Source of the DNA: Simmondsia chinensis
Lineage: Eukaryota; Streptophyta; Magnoliopsida; Caryophyllales; Simmondsiaceae
Assembly (NCBI GenBank): GCA_018398585.1
Contig: JAGTTD010000001.1
Span: 19,485,750 to 19,549,749 of the forward strand
Direction: 5' to 3'
DNA: 64,000 nt
The notes beneath the pieces are model-generated. The model did no database searches. It had not been told where the DNA came from and saw only the letters and a program-made list of their open reading frames with translations. Within the stretch, counting starts at the first letter, position 1. Every line of letters starts with the position of its first letter. Made by a program: the position numbers and the translations under genes. Below, piece after piece: positions 43,505 through 55,447 of this stretch.

Positions 43505-43522
43505 TGGTGCCATTGTTGGGGA
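43505..43522 (+). other. Element I primer-binding site, decayed Athila/Tat type
   Basis: TGGTGCCATTGTTGGGGA, against the TGGCGCCGTTGCCGGGGA expected for Athila/Tat elements. All four differences are C to T or G to A. Confidence 0.85.
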
Positions 43523-44166
43523 TTGTTCTTATTTGAATGATATCGATACCAACTAGTTTCGGCACTAACTTGAAGTTGTTTTGTTAAAACTTGTAAATTT
43601 TGTTTAAGTTTGAAGAAAAAATTTTCTTTTTTTTTCATTTAATTTTATTTGTACAGTTCTTTTTGCTTAAAAAATTCGTATAGCACCCCCTGCCCCCAAA
43701 AATTGTGTTTTTGTTATGTTTTATTAAGTTTGTGTTATTTTTTTGTTTTTCTAGTGTTTTTTTTCCTTATTTTCATCTTTCTTTTACTTATAAGTTAACT
43801 TTGGTAAATTTTTGAAAGTTAAAATTGTTATTTTTAGGTTTTTCTAAATATTAGTGTTATATTTCTTTGGTTCTTGTTAAAATTTTGTTTTTGTTAGGTT
43901 TTTGTATTAAATTGTTGTATTTTAAGTTTTATTATTAGTTTTATCTTTCTTTTAACTTTTTTACAGTTTTAAAATTTGGTTTAGTTAAGCGTTGTATTAT
44001 ATTATAGTATTTTCGTTCTTTTACATTGTTGTTATCTTTCTTTTGACTTTTAAGTTTGTGTTTCTTACTTTGTATGCAAAATCAAAACGAAAACAAAATA
44101 ATCCCTTTGGATTCTAAAATCGAAAAAACACTTCGACAAATCAGGAAAACCAAATGAACTGAAATA
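43523..44166 (+). other. Element I T-rich untranslated leader
   Basis: A strongly T-rich 0.64 kb leader with no supported gene. Confidence 0.7.
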
Positions 44167-45600
44167 ATGGCTAATCAAAATAATGATAATGAAAGAGCTT
44201 TAAAGGATTATGCTGTCCCAACTATTGGAGGATGCACTTCTAGCATCCGACGCCCACCCATACAAGCAAACAATTTTTTAATAAAACTCGAGATAATACA
44301 AATGATTCAACAGATTTTTAAGTTTGGCGGTATACCTTGTAGGACCCGAATCTATATATCACTAACGTTTCAGAGATATGTGATACATTTAAGCACAATG
44401 GTGTCAGTGATGATGCCATACACTTCAGACTATTCCCATTCTCAGTAAGAGACAAGGCCAAGGCATGGTTAATGTCATTGCCACCTGGTAACATCACCAC
44501 ATTGGATGATTTGGCACAAAAATTTCTTGCTAAATATTTTCCATCCGCCAAATCAGCTAAAAAGAGGAATGACATTACCTCTTTTTATGCAATATGATAT
44601 GGAATCATTGTATGACGCGTGGGAACGCTATAAAGAGCTTTTAATAAGGTGCTCACACCATGGTTTACCGATTTGGATGCAAGTCCAAACATTTTACAAT
44701 GATTTGGCACCTAATACCCAAACAATGGTGGACGCGGCTGCAGGAGGTGCCCTAAATAACAAGACACCAGATGAAGCATACGCTAGAAGTAATGCCTAGC
44801 AACAACTATGTGAGAATAGGTGATCAAACAGTGCAAAGGAAACTTGCTAGTATTCATGAAGTCAATGCATTAACCACATTATCTGCTCAAATTTCAATAA
44901 TTCATAAACAGTTTGGTAACTTAGGTGTTAATGCCATACAATCTTCTATGCTAACATGCGAGTTTTGTGCACTAAATCATGCAAGCATAGAATTTCAGAC
45001 AGGGAACCCCTTTGCCACGGCCTCTTCCAATCACGATCAAGCCAATTTTGTTTCAAATTTTTAAAAATCACAACACAATCCCTATTCCAACACCTACAAT
45101 CCCGAGTGGAGAAACCACCCAAATTTTTCATGAAATAAGCAAGTGATTCAAAAATAACCCATTCATGCACAACAAGAAAAGAAAATTGATCTTGAAGATA
45201 TGTTTAGTAAGTTTGTGCAAGAAACCAAAAATTTCATGCAACAAACACAAACAAATTTTTGAAATCAAGAAGCTACTACTAGAAACCTCGAGACCAAAAT
45301 TGGACAAATTTTAAACCCACTCTTTGATAGGTCTCAAGGTTTCTTGCCTAGTAACACAGTTAATAGCCCACGACAACATGTCCAAGCAATTGAATTAAGA
45401 AGTGGGAAAACTCTAAATGAACAAACTCATGTAATCAAGACCGCACAAAATGAACAACCACTAATCGACCTGTCCACAGACACGGACTAAGAAACTAAAA
45501 ATGGGGAAGGGACAGAAATTCAAAACGAAGATGAGCCATAAAGGGCTGAACCTCAACCCTATAAACCGAAAGTCCTGTTCCCTCAACGCGCGAAAAAGAC
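44167..45600 (+). pseudogene. Element I Athila-like gag
   Basis: The gag of an Athila-lineage element, broken into frames. Blocks in order: SDICDTFKHNGVSDDAIHF near 44366-44424 (another frame than the first ATG), DKAKAWLMSLPPGNITT near 44453-44503, ESLYDAWERYKELL near 44601-44642, HHGLPIWMQVQTFYNDLAP near 44656-44712 and TMVDAAAGGALNNKTPDEAY near 44723-44782, which is a hallmark of Athila gag. QILNPLFDRSQGFLPS lies near 45309-45355. The polyprotein continues through KPKVLFPQRAKK near 45569. Frameshifts lie near 44440, 44590 and 44790, with several stops after 45062. Confidence 0.88.
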
Positions 45601-48600
45601 AAAAGCAGACGAACAATTTGCTAAATTTTTAGAATATTCAAAAAATTACATATTAATGTCTCTTTTGCTGATATGTTAGAGCAAATGCCCAAATATGCAA
45701 AATTTATGAAGAAAATCTTATCTAACAAAATGAAGTTGGGAGAATTCAAAACAGTGGCACTAACTGAAGAATGCAGTGCCATCCTCCAAAAGAAGTTACC
45801 TCCTAAGCAAAAAGATCCAGGAGGTTTCACTATACCTTGCACCATTAGCACCATTATCTTTGATAAAGTTTTATGTAATTTAGGTGCAAACATTGCTTCA
45901 ATGCTTCTCTCTTTATTTAGGAAGCTTGACTTAGGAGAAGTGAAGCCCGCTACAGCATCTCTCCAACTAGCAGACAAATCAATCAAGTATCCAAGAGGTG
46001 TGGTTGAAGACGTCTTAGTGAAGGTTGACAAATTCATCTTCCTGGCCGATTTCATATTACTTGACATGGAAGAGGATCGAGAGATACCTCTTATTCTTAG
46101 ACGACCCTTGCCATAGGAAGGACCGTGATCGATGTGTAACAAGGGAAGCTTATTTTAAGGGTGCAAGATGAACTGGTAAACTTCAACGTTTTTAATGCTA
46201 TGAAATTCCCCACTGACATGGATTCTTGTTTTGAGGTTAATATTACAGACAGTTTGGTAGCCGAGAAGTTTAGAGACACATTCCCTAAGTTACCACTTGA
46301 AGCGTGTCTAACCAAGTTAGGGACCTTAGACACTGAGCATGAATTGATAAGGGAATGTGCCCAGTACCTAGAAGATTGCGAACCTTTCGATTCACACCAT
46401 GAAGCAAGAGTGGAGGACATACAAGCGATTGAAACTCAGAAGAGAATAAGAGAAGATGAGCCTCCAAATCTCGAGCTCAAGCACTACCGTCTCATCTTAA
46501 GTATGCTGATCTTGGTAATTCTAATACTTATCATGTTATTATTAATGCTTCATTGAGTAATGTCGAAAGGGAAAGGTTGCTTACAGTTCTAAGGGAGCAC
46601 AAGTCAGTCATCGGATGGGCCCTTTCAGACATCATGGGAATCATCCCTTCTTTATGCATGCATAAGATTCTCATGGAAGATAGCTTCAAGCCTATCGTGC
46701 AACCACAACAACAATTAAACACTGCTATGAAGGAGGTGGTAAGGAAAGATGTTAAGTTATTAGATGCCGGGATCATTTATCCCATATCTAATAGTCCATG
46801 GGTAAGTCTAGTGCAAGTAGTTCCAAAGAAAGGGGGGATAACTATAGTACGAAATGAGAACAATGAGCTCATCCCTACTAGGACCGTCACAGGTTGGAGG
46901 GTATGTATAGATTATAGGAAACTTAATGATGCTACCCAAAAAGACCATTTTCTCTTACCATTCATTGTGCAAATGTTAGAAAAACTTGATGGCCATTTGT
47001 ATTACTTTTTCCTTGATGGTTATTTAGGATACAACCAAATTGCTATAGCACCGGAAGATTAGGAAAAGACACTTTTACTTGTCCATATGGTACCTTTTCC
47101 TATAAGAGAATGCCTTTTGGATTATGCAATGTTTCTGCAACATTTCAACGGTGTATGGTGGCAATCTTTCGTGACATGGTGAAAATTTTCATAGAGGTAT
47201 TTATGGATGATTATTCAATCTTTGGTGCCTCAGTTGATGATTGTCTAGCTAACCTTTCTTTGGTCTTACAAAGATGCACTGACACTAATCTTGTTTTGAA
47301 TTGGGAGAAATGTCATTTCATGGTACAGGAAGGGATTGTGTTACAGCATATGATTTCGAAAAAGGGAATCGAGGTTGATAGAGCAAAAACTGAAATGATA
47401 GAGTGATTACCGCCTCCTACTAATGTTAAAAGCATTCGAAGTTTCTTGGGTCATGTAGGCTTATATAGAAGGTTTATTGAAGACTTCTCTAAGATCACTA
47501 TGCCTCTCTACAATTTATTGATGAAGGATATCTCTTTTAACTCTGATAGTGACTATATGCATGCTTTTGAAACTTTGAAGGAAAAACTAGTATCAGCACC
47601 AATAATCATAGCGCTCGATTGGACATTGCACTTTGAAGTTATGTGTGATGCTAGTGACTATGCAGTAAGGGCCCTTCTAGGGTAAAGAAGGAACAAAAAG
47701 TTTCATGTAATTTACTATGCTAGTATTGTTTTTGCATTTCAAAAATTTCGTTCCTACTTGCTAAATTCTAAGGTAATTATTTACACTAATCATTCTGCTC
47801 CTAAATACCTCTTTGCAAAACAGGACGCAAAATCGAGACTGATAAAATGGATTTTATTACTTCAGGAATTTGATTTAGAAATCTGGGACAAAAAGGGAAG
47901 AGAGAATGTTGTGGCGCATCATTTATCAAGCCCTGAAGGAGAGGATGAAAGTCCCTCTATCAATGAAAAATTCCCAGATGGAAGTCTTATGATGGTAAGA
48001 GAAAATCCGATTTATCCTTGGTATGTTGACATTGTCAACTATTTGGTTCCACGGGAACTACCCAAGTATATGGCATATCAACAAAAGAAGAAGTTCTTCT
48101 CGGATTTAAAACACTATTTTTGAGAAAAGCCATTCTTATATAAGCATTGTGCAGACCAAATCATTAGAAGGTGTATACCTAAAGAAGAAATGGAAGACAT
48201 TCTGCATCATTGCTATTCCTTGGAAACTGGTAGTCATTATGGTGGAACAAGGACTACAGCTAAGGTTTTACAATCAGGATTTTATTGGCCTATACTTTTT
48301 AAATATGCTTTCAAATTTGTTAGTAAATGTGGTCAAGGTCAAAGAATAGGAAATATTTCCAAGAGACATGAAATGCTTCTAAACAACATTTTAGTTGTTG
48401 AATTATTTGACGTTTCGGGGATTGATTTCATGGGTCCTTTTCCTTCATCATTTTCTAACAGATTTATTTTGGTTGTTGTAGATTATGTATCAAAGTAGGT
48501 TGAAGCAGCTGCTTTTCTGACCAATAATGCAAGAGTTGTGGTCAACTTTGTAAGAAAGAACATCTTTTTCTCGATTTGAAACTCCAAGAGTAATTATAAG

Positions 48601-49281
48601 TGATGGCGGCAAACACTTTCATGACCGTCAAGCTTTATTCAGTAAGTATGGAGTCACACACCATGTGGGTACTCCACATCATCCTCAAGCGGTCACGTAG
48701 AAATTTCATATCGATAATTGAAAACTATTCTTGAAAAGACCGTTATTGCTTATAGAAAAGATTGGTGGAAAAAGTTAGATGACACACTTTGGGCATTCAA
48801 AACACCAATTGGTATGTCTCCATATCGACTGGTTTATGGCAAGGCGTGTCATTTACTAGTAGAATTAGAATATAAAGCATACTGGGCCATAAAAACCTTG
48901 AATTTCAGCTTAGAAGCTGCAGGATAGAAGAGGCTAATGCAAATAAATGAAATGGATGAATTTAAGAATGAAGCCTATGAAAATGCTCGAATTTACAAGG
49001 ATCGAACCAAAAGATGGCATGATAGGCACATCCTGAACAGGGAATTCATAGTTGGACAAAAAGATTTAATTTTTAACTCTCGATTACGACTCTTCCTAGG
49101 GAAATTGTGTTGCAGATGGTCCGGACCCTTTGTTATAACTCGTGTCTTTCCATATGACACAGTCGAGATTCAAGATGAGAAGAAGGGCACATTCAAAGTT
49201 AAGGGTCAAAGGCTGAAACCTCATATTGATGTAGAGCTCGAGCCACAGAAGTCCTCCATGCATCTCAACGAAGTTAAGTGA
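45601..49281 (+). pseudogene. Element I Athila-like pol: protease, RT, RNase H, integrase
   Basis: Protease: EECSAILQKKLPPKQKDPG near 45769-45825; the catalytic block reads CNLGANIAS near 45874-45900, where Athila has CDLGAS, so the active Asp is Asn. RT: WRVCIDYRKLNDATQKDHF near 46894-46950, MPFGLCNVSATFQRCM near 47110-47157 and intact FMDDYSIF near 47200-47223. RNase H: FEVMCDASDYAV near 47632-47667. Integrase: GSHYGGTRTTAKVLQSGFYWP near 48232-48293; the second zinc-binding Cys pair is damaged (KCGQGQRIGN). IDFMGPFP lies near 48421 and [17 protein letters not shown] near 48808-48858. It ends with HLNEVK and TGA 49279. Stops at 46115, 47060, 47404, 47683, 48121, 48496 and 48925, plus frameshifts. 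Confidence 0.9.
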
Positions 49282-49782
49282 CCCACCCAAAAAGTTGAGT
49301 TAACAACTATAACTTAAGCGCTTCTTGGGAGGTAACCCAAGTTTTCATTCCCTTCATTTCTTTTAATTTCATTTAAATTTTATTATGTGCTAATATTTTG
49401 TACATTTTGTTCAACAGATTTTTGAAACAAGCTTGGGGGTAACCTGATGACAATATTTGCCATCTAAAAGTAATCCTCAAACCTGGAAAGTATCTCTCAC
49501 CTACTACTTCATTCCTTGTATTTCTTTTAACATTGAGAACAATGTTAATTTGAAGTTTGGAGGTGGGAGAGACATTTTGTCACATTTTCTAAATTTTGAA
49601 GAAAGGTTTTCGAAAAGTTTTCCTATTCAGTCCTATTTTATCTTTTAGAGTCGGCTTTAGTGCCTCCCAGAGTTCGGAGCCTTTTTATTGGGATGTAGAT
49701 AGTGTCGGCCAACAAAAAGATTTTCTATTTTCTATAGTTAGGATCATTAGTCTTTTTAAATTTTATTTTGAACCAATTTAAA

Positions 49783-49785
<3 letters not shown>

Positions 49786-49836
<51 letters not shown>
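49786..49836. repeat. (AT)n microsatellite
   Basis: About 25 uninterrupted TA dinucleotides. Confidence 0.95.
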
Positions 49837-49838
<2 letters not shown>

Positions 49839-50190
49839 AGATCTTATCATCATGCTTTTCGAGCAATTTTTCAACTGTTTTTAGCTCGTTTGCTTTAATT
49901 GGACTTGAATAACCTGAGAATCAATTGCTTTTGTATTCTAATTGCAAAACATGATCTATTCCAAGGCACTATCTTAATGAAACTGTAGTATTTGAGTTCA
50001 CTAGTTAGCATAGTGTTTTTTACCTTTCTTCCTGATTAAAAGATGCTTAAACTTGAATAGATTACATTAAGATTATCATTTGCACAAGTCTAAAGAAAAA
50101 TATATATATATATAAAAAATATAGAGAAAATGAGGGAGGCATCGCTAGCACCGCTATCCATATAAACATTTTAAGATATGTGCTGCTCAT

Positions 50191-50470
50191 CATGACGGCG
50201 TCTCAATGGTGGCCTCTCTTATCCATGAGGTCATCAAAGAGGGGTCAGGAGTTCGATTCTTACTGAAAATATACTCATTAACTCATAATGAGGGCGTCTC
50301 AATGATAGCTTCTCTTACCCATGCGATCATCCCCTAGGGGTTAGGAGCTTGATTCTCACTAAAAATATACTCACTCGGTCATATTGAGAGCGTCTTAGTG
50401 GTGGATTCTCTTACCCATGCGGTCATCACCCAGGGGCTAGGAGTTTGATTCTCGTTGGAGATATACTCAT
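50191..50470 (+). repeat. Three tandem units of about 93 bp with tRNA-like B-box words
   Basis: Units start near 50191, 50284 and 50380. Each reads about CAT..TGA.GGCGTCTCAATGG, then CTCTTACCCATG, CGGTCATC, CAGGGG..AGGAG, then (GTT/CTT)(C/T)GATTCT and ending ATATACTCA. The GTTCGATTCT at 50251-50260 matches a pol III B box (GTTCGANTC), and GGCGTCTCAATGG could be a diverged A box. It is not a foldable tRNA as far as I can see. Confidence 0.7.
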
Positions 50471-50818
50471 GGACCAGGATCAACTGGGGCAGATCAGTCT
50501 TGGGCATACTTGAGAAGTCCTGTTGTGAATGGTATAATTTTCGTCTTCCATTCGGTTTGAATGTCTTGAGATTAGAAAGAACGAATAAAATTAACTTGCT
50601 TCGCCAACTTTTGAATTTGGTTACCTAGGTGATTAATGGGATTTTCTTTAGAAAGATCGTTTTGCCTTTAGAACCTTAAGTTTTGAGTCTCGGTCGTTCT
50701 TTTCTAATAAAAGTAGTCTTGCTTTGAATTGTGTTAAAATTCTTAAAACGCATGAGACCCTATGCCTTAATGTTTAACCTTCCTCGAGGACAAGCAAGAT
50801 TTAAGTTTGGGGGTATTT

Positions 50819-52922
50819 TGATAAGTCTAGTTTAATATATAATTATTCATATCATTTAGGTTTATTTTCTAATCATTGTACATCAAAATTTTTATCGCTT
50901 TTGCTCCTTTTCGGTCCTATTGCTATTTCATTGCAAAAACACTCATTTTATGCTAAATCTTGCTAGGTTTCATCTTCAAAAATAACAAGTGAATGCAAGA
51001 AAAGCGAGTGGAACTCACATGAGCTTGATATTAGGTTGTAATATTATAATTTGTTCTAAGATTTAAATGGGTTATGAATTTGGTTTGGATTCTATTCGAC
51101 CTGACGAATTTGGACTTGGGTTGAATTTTTATGAATTAAATGGGTTTTTTCCGGATTTAGGTTGGGTCCGGTTTTTTTGGTTGGATTTGGATGAAAGTAA
51201 ACCTTACCCAAATCCAACCCATTGCCTATTCCTAGCCGGTGCGTGGCAAGTGTAGTAAAAAGCGAGCGAAAGTCACGTGACTTAGATATTAGATTGTAGT
51301 ATTATAATTTGTTCTAAGATTTAAATGAATTATGAATTTGAGTTGGATATCCACCCGATAGATTTGGATTTAGGTTAAATTTTTATGAAATAAATAATTT
51401 TTTTTTAATTTAAATTGGGTCAGTTTTTTTGAGTTGGATTTTGGATGAAAGCAAAGTCGACCTATTACCATCCATAGTCAGTGCATGTCTCGTATAGTAA
51501 AAAAGTGAGTAGTAGCCACGTGACCTCGGTAACAGACAAACAGAAGCCTCCCCATCCGTCACGTTCCATTGCATTGCATTTCTAGAGAGAGAGAGGGAGA
51601 GAGAAGAGAGAGGAGAGAGAAAGCTTGGGAAATTGCGTAGAGTAGCAGCAGACAAACACCTATAGAGAGAGAGAGAGAGAGAGTGCTGCAGTCTCATGGG
51701 CAAAACGCATCAATTTCACACGGGTAAGCAAGGAAACTCCAAGTTAATGTACAATTCATTTCAACTTGAAATTTTCGGCAGCAAAAGTAGCAAATCAAGT
51801 TCAAGAACTTCATAGCACATATAAATTGATGTGAAGACTAATATTTGGGTGGTGGAAAGGAGGAAAAAACTAAGCAAAAACAACAACTTGATGTAGAAGC
51901 TGAATATGGGCGCCAATGGGTGGCAAGATAAACAAATAAGAATGAAGCTCATGTAATATTTTATTTCATGTAATTATAACCTCAAAAACTATAAATAGGA
52001 ATGTTAGAGAAATTTTTTACCATTAATTCATGCAGCAAAAACGCAATATAAAGTACAGAAAAAGAGAGAAAACTGTAAGGGAAAGAAGAAGAAGAAAGGA
52101 AGGAAAGTTTAGTTTGTAATTTTGCATTTTTAAGTTCTTTCTATCTTTTTCTTCTTTAAGTTCATGAATTTTGTCTTATTTTTGTTTTATATTGTGTATA
52201 CCATAAACTAATTTTGTCTTTCCAAGGCCACGATGTAGCATAAGTTTTAATGTACGCTCTTTTCTAATTCAACATATTCAAAGTTTTTTTATTTCGCGGT
52301 TTGAGTGTTTATTATTGTTCTTCTTGAGTTTTGAATGCTTGATCACCATTGAAAGCCTATAATGATTCATAATGAGTTCGAGAGGTGATTTATGATGAAT
52401 GTTAAAGTGATAAACACCACAAATTGAATGAATACTAGAGATAGATTAACGCGATTTGTGTGGTCATAAGTGAAAACCATGAATCCTCAAAACTCTTCTC
52501 TTATTTAAATTGATGCAAGAGATTGATGAGTTAATATGTAAAAGAGCATGTGAAATGCTGCTCAAGAGAGAATATTTAGTAAATTAGGGTTTTCGACCAT
52601 CAACACGTAATAACAACTTGAATATTGGGAATAGAAAGGCGTATTGATGCAACTAGGTGAAAGCGGATGCCTTGGATCTTGCTAAATCATAAAAATATTC
52701 TAAAATCAACACACCTTTCATAAAATCAGTAAAAAATTTCATTCTTTTCCATTTTGTTTCATTTTATATCAAAAACTATAAATTTCGGTCTTTAAATAGT
52801 GCAAAAACTACAAATTTTGGTACTCATTCAATAAAAAATCCTCGTGGGATGATACTCTACTCATTTCTATATTATTTGATACAACTGAGTGCACTTGCTA
52901 AGCAATACACCAAGCAGCATCA
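50819..52922 (+). repeat. Element I 3' LTR with internal insertion
   Basis: Starts TGATAAGTC, ends AGCAGCATCA; 2104 bp, or about 1.4 kb without the extra block 51001-51697, matching the reconstructed 5' LTR. Confidence 0.88.
51001..51697. other. Extra block in element I 3' LTR: two tandem units plus GA-rich, G-box-bearing segment
   Basis: Absent from the 5' LTR, where a short A-rich stretch (about 36470-36483) stands instead. Two diverged direct repeats of about 255 bp start AAAAGCGAG near 51000 and 51257 (shared GTATTATAATTTGTTCTAAGATTTAAATG-type core), with a third start near 51498. CACGTGAC occurs at about 51276 and 51518. The end is rich in GAGA runs (51584-51622, 51664-51683) and resembles a plant promoter/5'UTR. 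Origin unknown. Confidence 0.7.
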
Positions 52923-54580
52923 AGTTCTGCTTACGCTTCAAATAAGAAGACATTGTTAAATGTTCTTATGGAATTTTTATGTATTTTTATGATAAAATAT
53001 TAAAGGATTTAGATGTTACTCAAGTGGAAGTTACAATAATGGAGCAAGGTCCACATACACCTTTGCTCATACACTTAAAACTCAAGAACTGCAATGGAGA
53101 CAAACCCACGAGCTTAACAGTTTACTTACAAGCCCGAATCAATCAAGTTCTTAAGCCTGGCACCCTTGACTTATAATAACTCGAATGATTTTAGGTCTGA
53201 CAAGATTAATATGGATCAAATCATATTCAAGTCACTGAATGGGACCAACGCAATCGAAGGACAAGCCTTGGCCATCGAAGCCCTGATCAATGGCACGAAC
53301 CTAAGTTCAGCTAACTTGTCAACAAATGACAGTAGTGTTAAGACCAACGCAATCAAGGGATAAGCCGTGGCTATCAAAGCCTTAAACTAAAGCCTCTAAT
53401 CTCAACTTTTTGATTTGTGGGAATAGATTGAAATTTGAAAGTCATACCTGAAGCCCGAGAACTGTATTACTATAAAGATAGGTGCAACAAAAATCTATGT
53501 TATGGTATGCCTAGCTATGTTACGCTACTCTTAAGGAAAACGCATAAGTGTGATGTAAAACAAAACTCAAAGAAGTTATTGTAATGAGTGTATGTTTACT
53601 ACTTTGGACTGATGCAAATTCTGTTATTTATTGAAAATAAGAAATAACGGTTGCTCCTTCATTTTCCACAACTCCACCCATGTTTGGCCACTAAGTCTCT
53701 CTTGTGCGCACAAAACTTCAATGAACGTGGCCTGAGTTCAGTATTGGAGGAAATCCTTGGTGCCATGTTTGAATTCTTAGCGGCAATCCCCTCTAGAAGC
53801 CCTACATTCTCGTAGATTAAGCTTAGCACCCAAGTAACTGAAATTCCATTCCAAGTAACTGCCTTGAGCTTGGAAACCAGTCTTGCAGCCTTTTGGATAG
53901 CCCCTCGAGCTCAAGCTCACTTCACCCCTTAACCATCTCGAGCCTTGAGTGGTTGATGCCCTTAGCAAGGGTAATTACCTTCGCAGGATGTTGGGCTTGA
54001 GACACTATTATCTTAGTACTTAAAGGCTTGACATCCCTTCAGAAAGCCCTCATGTGTTGACCACGTGCCACTTTATTCAAAAAGGCATCATCCCAACCCC
54101 ATCAAAATTATGGCGTAAAAAAATGCCCCTCTTTTAGCCGTTAGTAAATTCGAATTTACAATGGGTGAAAATTTGCCTAATTTTACCCTCAACGGCTACA
54201 GAGAGCTAGAGGGAACATGGTACATCGCTTGCTTTTCCTTCCCGCGTGTCTATAACTATGATAGTTAAGGCTTAAATTTCCCACTTTCTTGCCATGTTCT
54301 CTCTTCTTTGTTGTCATTAAGGGCTTCTCCAAGTTCTTGCCTTTGTTCTTGAATCACTGAATTCTTGACTCAATCTGTTCTTCATCATTTACTTCCTTTT
54401 GATCTAACATTGGCATAAATCTCATTCGCCATTTCTGTTCCCCTTTCTTCAAGCAGACAACCCCGTTGAGCAATTGACACGCTTTCTTCAATCTAACCCT
54501 TAGATAACCTCTGATTTTCTTCAAAACCCAATCAATCTTAACACCACCAAAGAGGACCTTTAATTTTTTTTTTTCAGAGG
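52923..54580. other. Host sequence right of element I, unassigned
   Basis: 1.66 kb without a recognised gene. Two short plus-strand frames (52979-53176, 53166-53363) look peptide-like but match nothing I know. A segment of about 45 bp is duplicated with a period near 99 (53243 and 53342, GACCAACGCAATC). Near 54560 a T-run followed by CAG looks like a splice acceptor in front of the PMD frame. It may be 5' flank or 5' part of the PMD unit. Confidence 0.45.
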
Positions 54581-54956
54581 ATGACCCTTCATCGAACCTA
54601 CATTATATGCCCTGGCCAATCTTTGACCCATCCCACGACTTTCTCGGTCTTAAGGGATTGTTTCCAAATACTAACGAGTCTCCTCTTCTTCGTGCAGTCT
54701 CTTCAGCTCATTCTTGGGGAGGTAGGTGCATTTTCATGGAAGCTACACCCTTTAAAGGATGGATTTCTAACCAAGCAATACCCTGAATGGATAGATGGAC
54801 TGATGGTGACCTATGGTGAGAAATGGAAGGAACTTTGCATATACCAAGTCATTGGGCTGTCTACCATCACCCTTTTGTATGAATTCCCTAATGTAACATC
54901 ATTAACTTGCTGCGGGAATACCTATTATAACGCTATGGTCCTCCCTAAGGGCTTTT
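54581..54956 (+). pseudogene. Plant mobile domain (PMD) pseudogene, part 1
   Basis: The frame reads LHPLKDGFLTKQYPEWIDG, then GEKWKELCIYQVIGLST, and AMVLPKGFL up to the insertion of K. The W-K-x-x-x-I-Y-x-A/V-I-x-x-S-T pattern followed by a substrate-like loop and TLEPIAALTG (part 2) is the start of the plant mobile domain (aminotransferase-like PMD family, as in MAIN/MAIL1 and transposon-borne copies). Residues before W54 are in doubt; two frames compete between 54581 and 54720. No introns are provable. PMDs occur in silencing-related host proteins and in MULE and gypsy elements; which applies here is unknown. Confidence 0.65.
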
Positions 54957-55432
54957 TGTTACAAACCGAGAATTCAAGACACGAATTTTAAATGGATGAA
55001 ATAGGCGGGAAAACAATTGGCGGGAAAAGCTGTTAAAATCTGTTAAAAATGCTGCTGGGCTTCTGTTCTGCTGCGTGAGTATGCTGCTGCTGTTAGTTGC
55101 TGTATTTTTTGTGTTTTGGCGCCAAAAATACAATAATAACTCAAATAAGTGTTAGTTAATTCTAGAAGCTTCTAAGTAGATACAATGTAATAGCTTGTGG
55201 TGCTTATAAATAGATCTTTCAGCTGTAATAAGAGGCATTCAATGGAAAAATCTGAACAATATCTCATTTGAGATTTAAACTCTCATTCTCATCTCCTTTT
55301 CCCTTCTTTCTCTCATCTAACTCTAAAATTCTATCTTCTCATCTCGATTTCACATTCTTTCTCATCTCAAATTCTCAACCTATTACGCATTTTATATTAG
55401 TTTACATTCGAGGTTCGAGCCTCAGCGTAACA
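54957..55432 (+). repeat. Element K 5' LTR
   Basis: 476 bp. TATA box at 55205-55212; CT-rich tail about 55280-55375. Confidence 0.93.
55205..55212 (+). promoter_or_regulatory. TATA box in element K 5' LTR
   Basis: TATAAATA within GTGCTTATAAATAGATC; in the 3' LTR the same site reads TATAAATG. Confidence 0.55.
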
Positions 55433-55434
55433 AT

Positions 55435-55447
55435 TGGTATCAGAGCC
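55435..55447 (+). other. Element K primer-binding site (tRNA-iMet type)
   Basis: TGGTATCAGAGCC two bases after the LTR. Confidence 0.92.

Larger units (their letters stand above)
49282..50818 (+). other. Element I 3' untranslated region
   Basis: 1.5 kb between integrase and 3' LTR. It contains the Athila-typical string GCGCTTCTTGGGAGGTAACCC near 49318-49339, an (AT)n tract, a three-unit tandem repeat and a purine tract AAGTTTGGGGGTA at 50803-50815. Near 50780-50800 a GAGGACAAGCAAG motif recalls the AGGACAAG of the chromovirus hairpins. No envelope-like ORF is visible. Confidence 0.75.
36279..52922 (+). mobile_element. Element I: Athila-like Ty3/gypsy retrotransposon, interrupted by J
   Basis: LTR starts TGAT(T/A)AGTC at 36279 and 50819. 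LTR ends CAAGCAGCATCA at 43497 and 52922. TSD AGTTA / AGTTC (36274-36278, 52923-52927), 4 of 5 matching. The PBS is a decayed TGGCGCCGTTGCCGGGGA type, and the gag, protease, RT and integrase sequences all resemble Athila. No envelope-like ORF is visible after integrase. The 5' LTR is interrupted by J; the 3' LTR carries about 700 bp of extra sequence. Confidence 0.9.

Noticed and set aside
50191..50470. Genuine tRNA genes
   Set aside because: Only the B-box-like word is convincing; no acceptor stem or anticodon arm could be paired.
49282..50818. Possible envelope-like ORF of the Athila-like element
   Set aside because: Only very short frames are present, with no signal peptide or membrane segment; the stretch is repeats and UTR.
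51067..51255. 62-residue frame with repeated FGLD/GLNF text
   Set aside because: It lies in the tandem units of the extra LTR block and has no support outside simple repetition.
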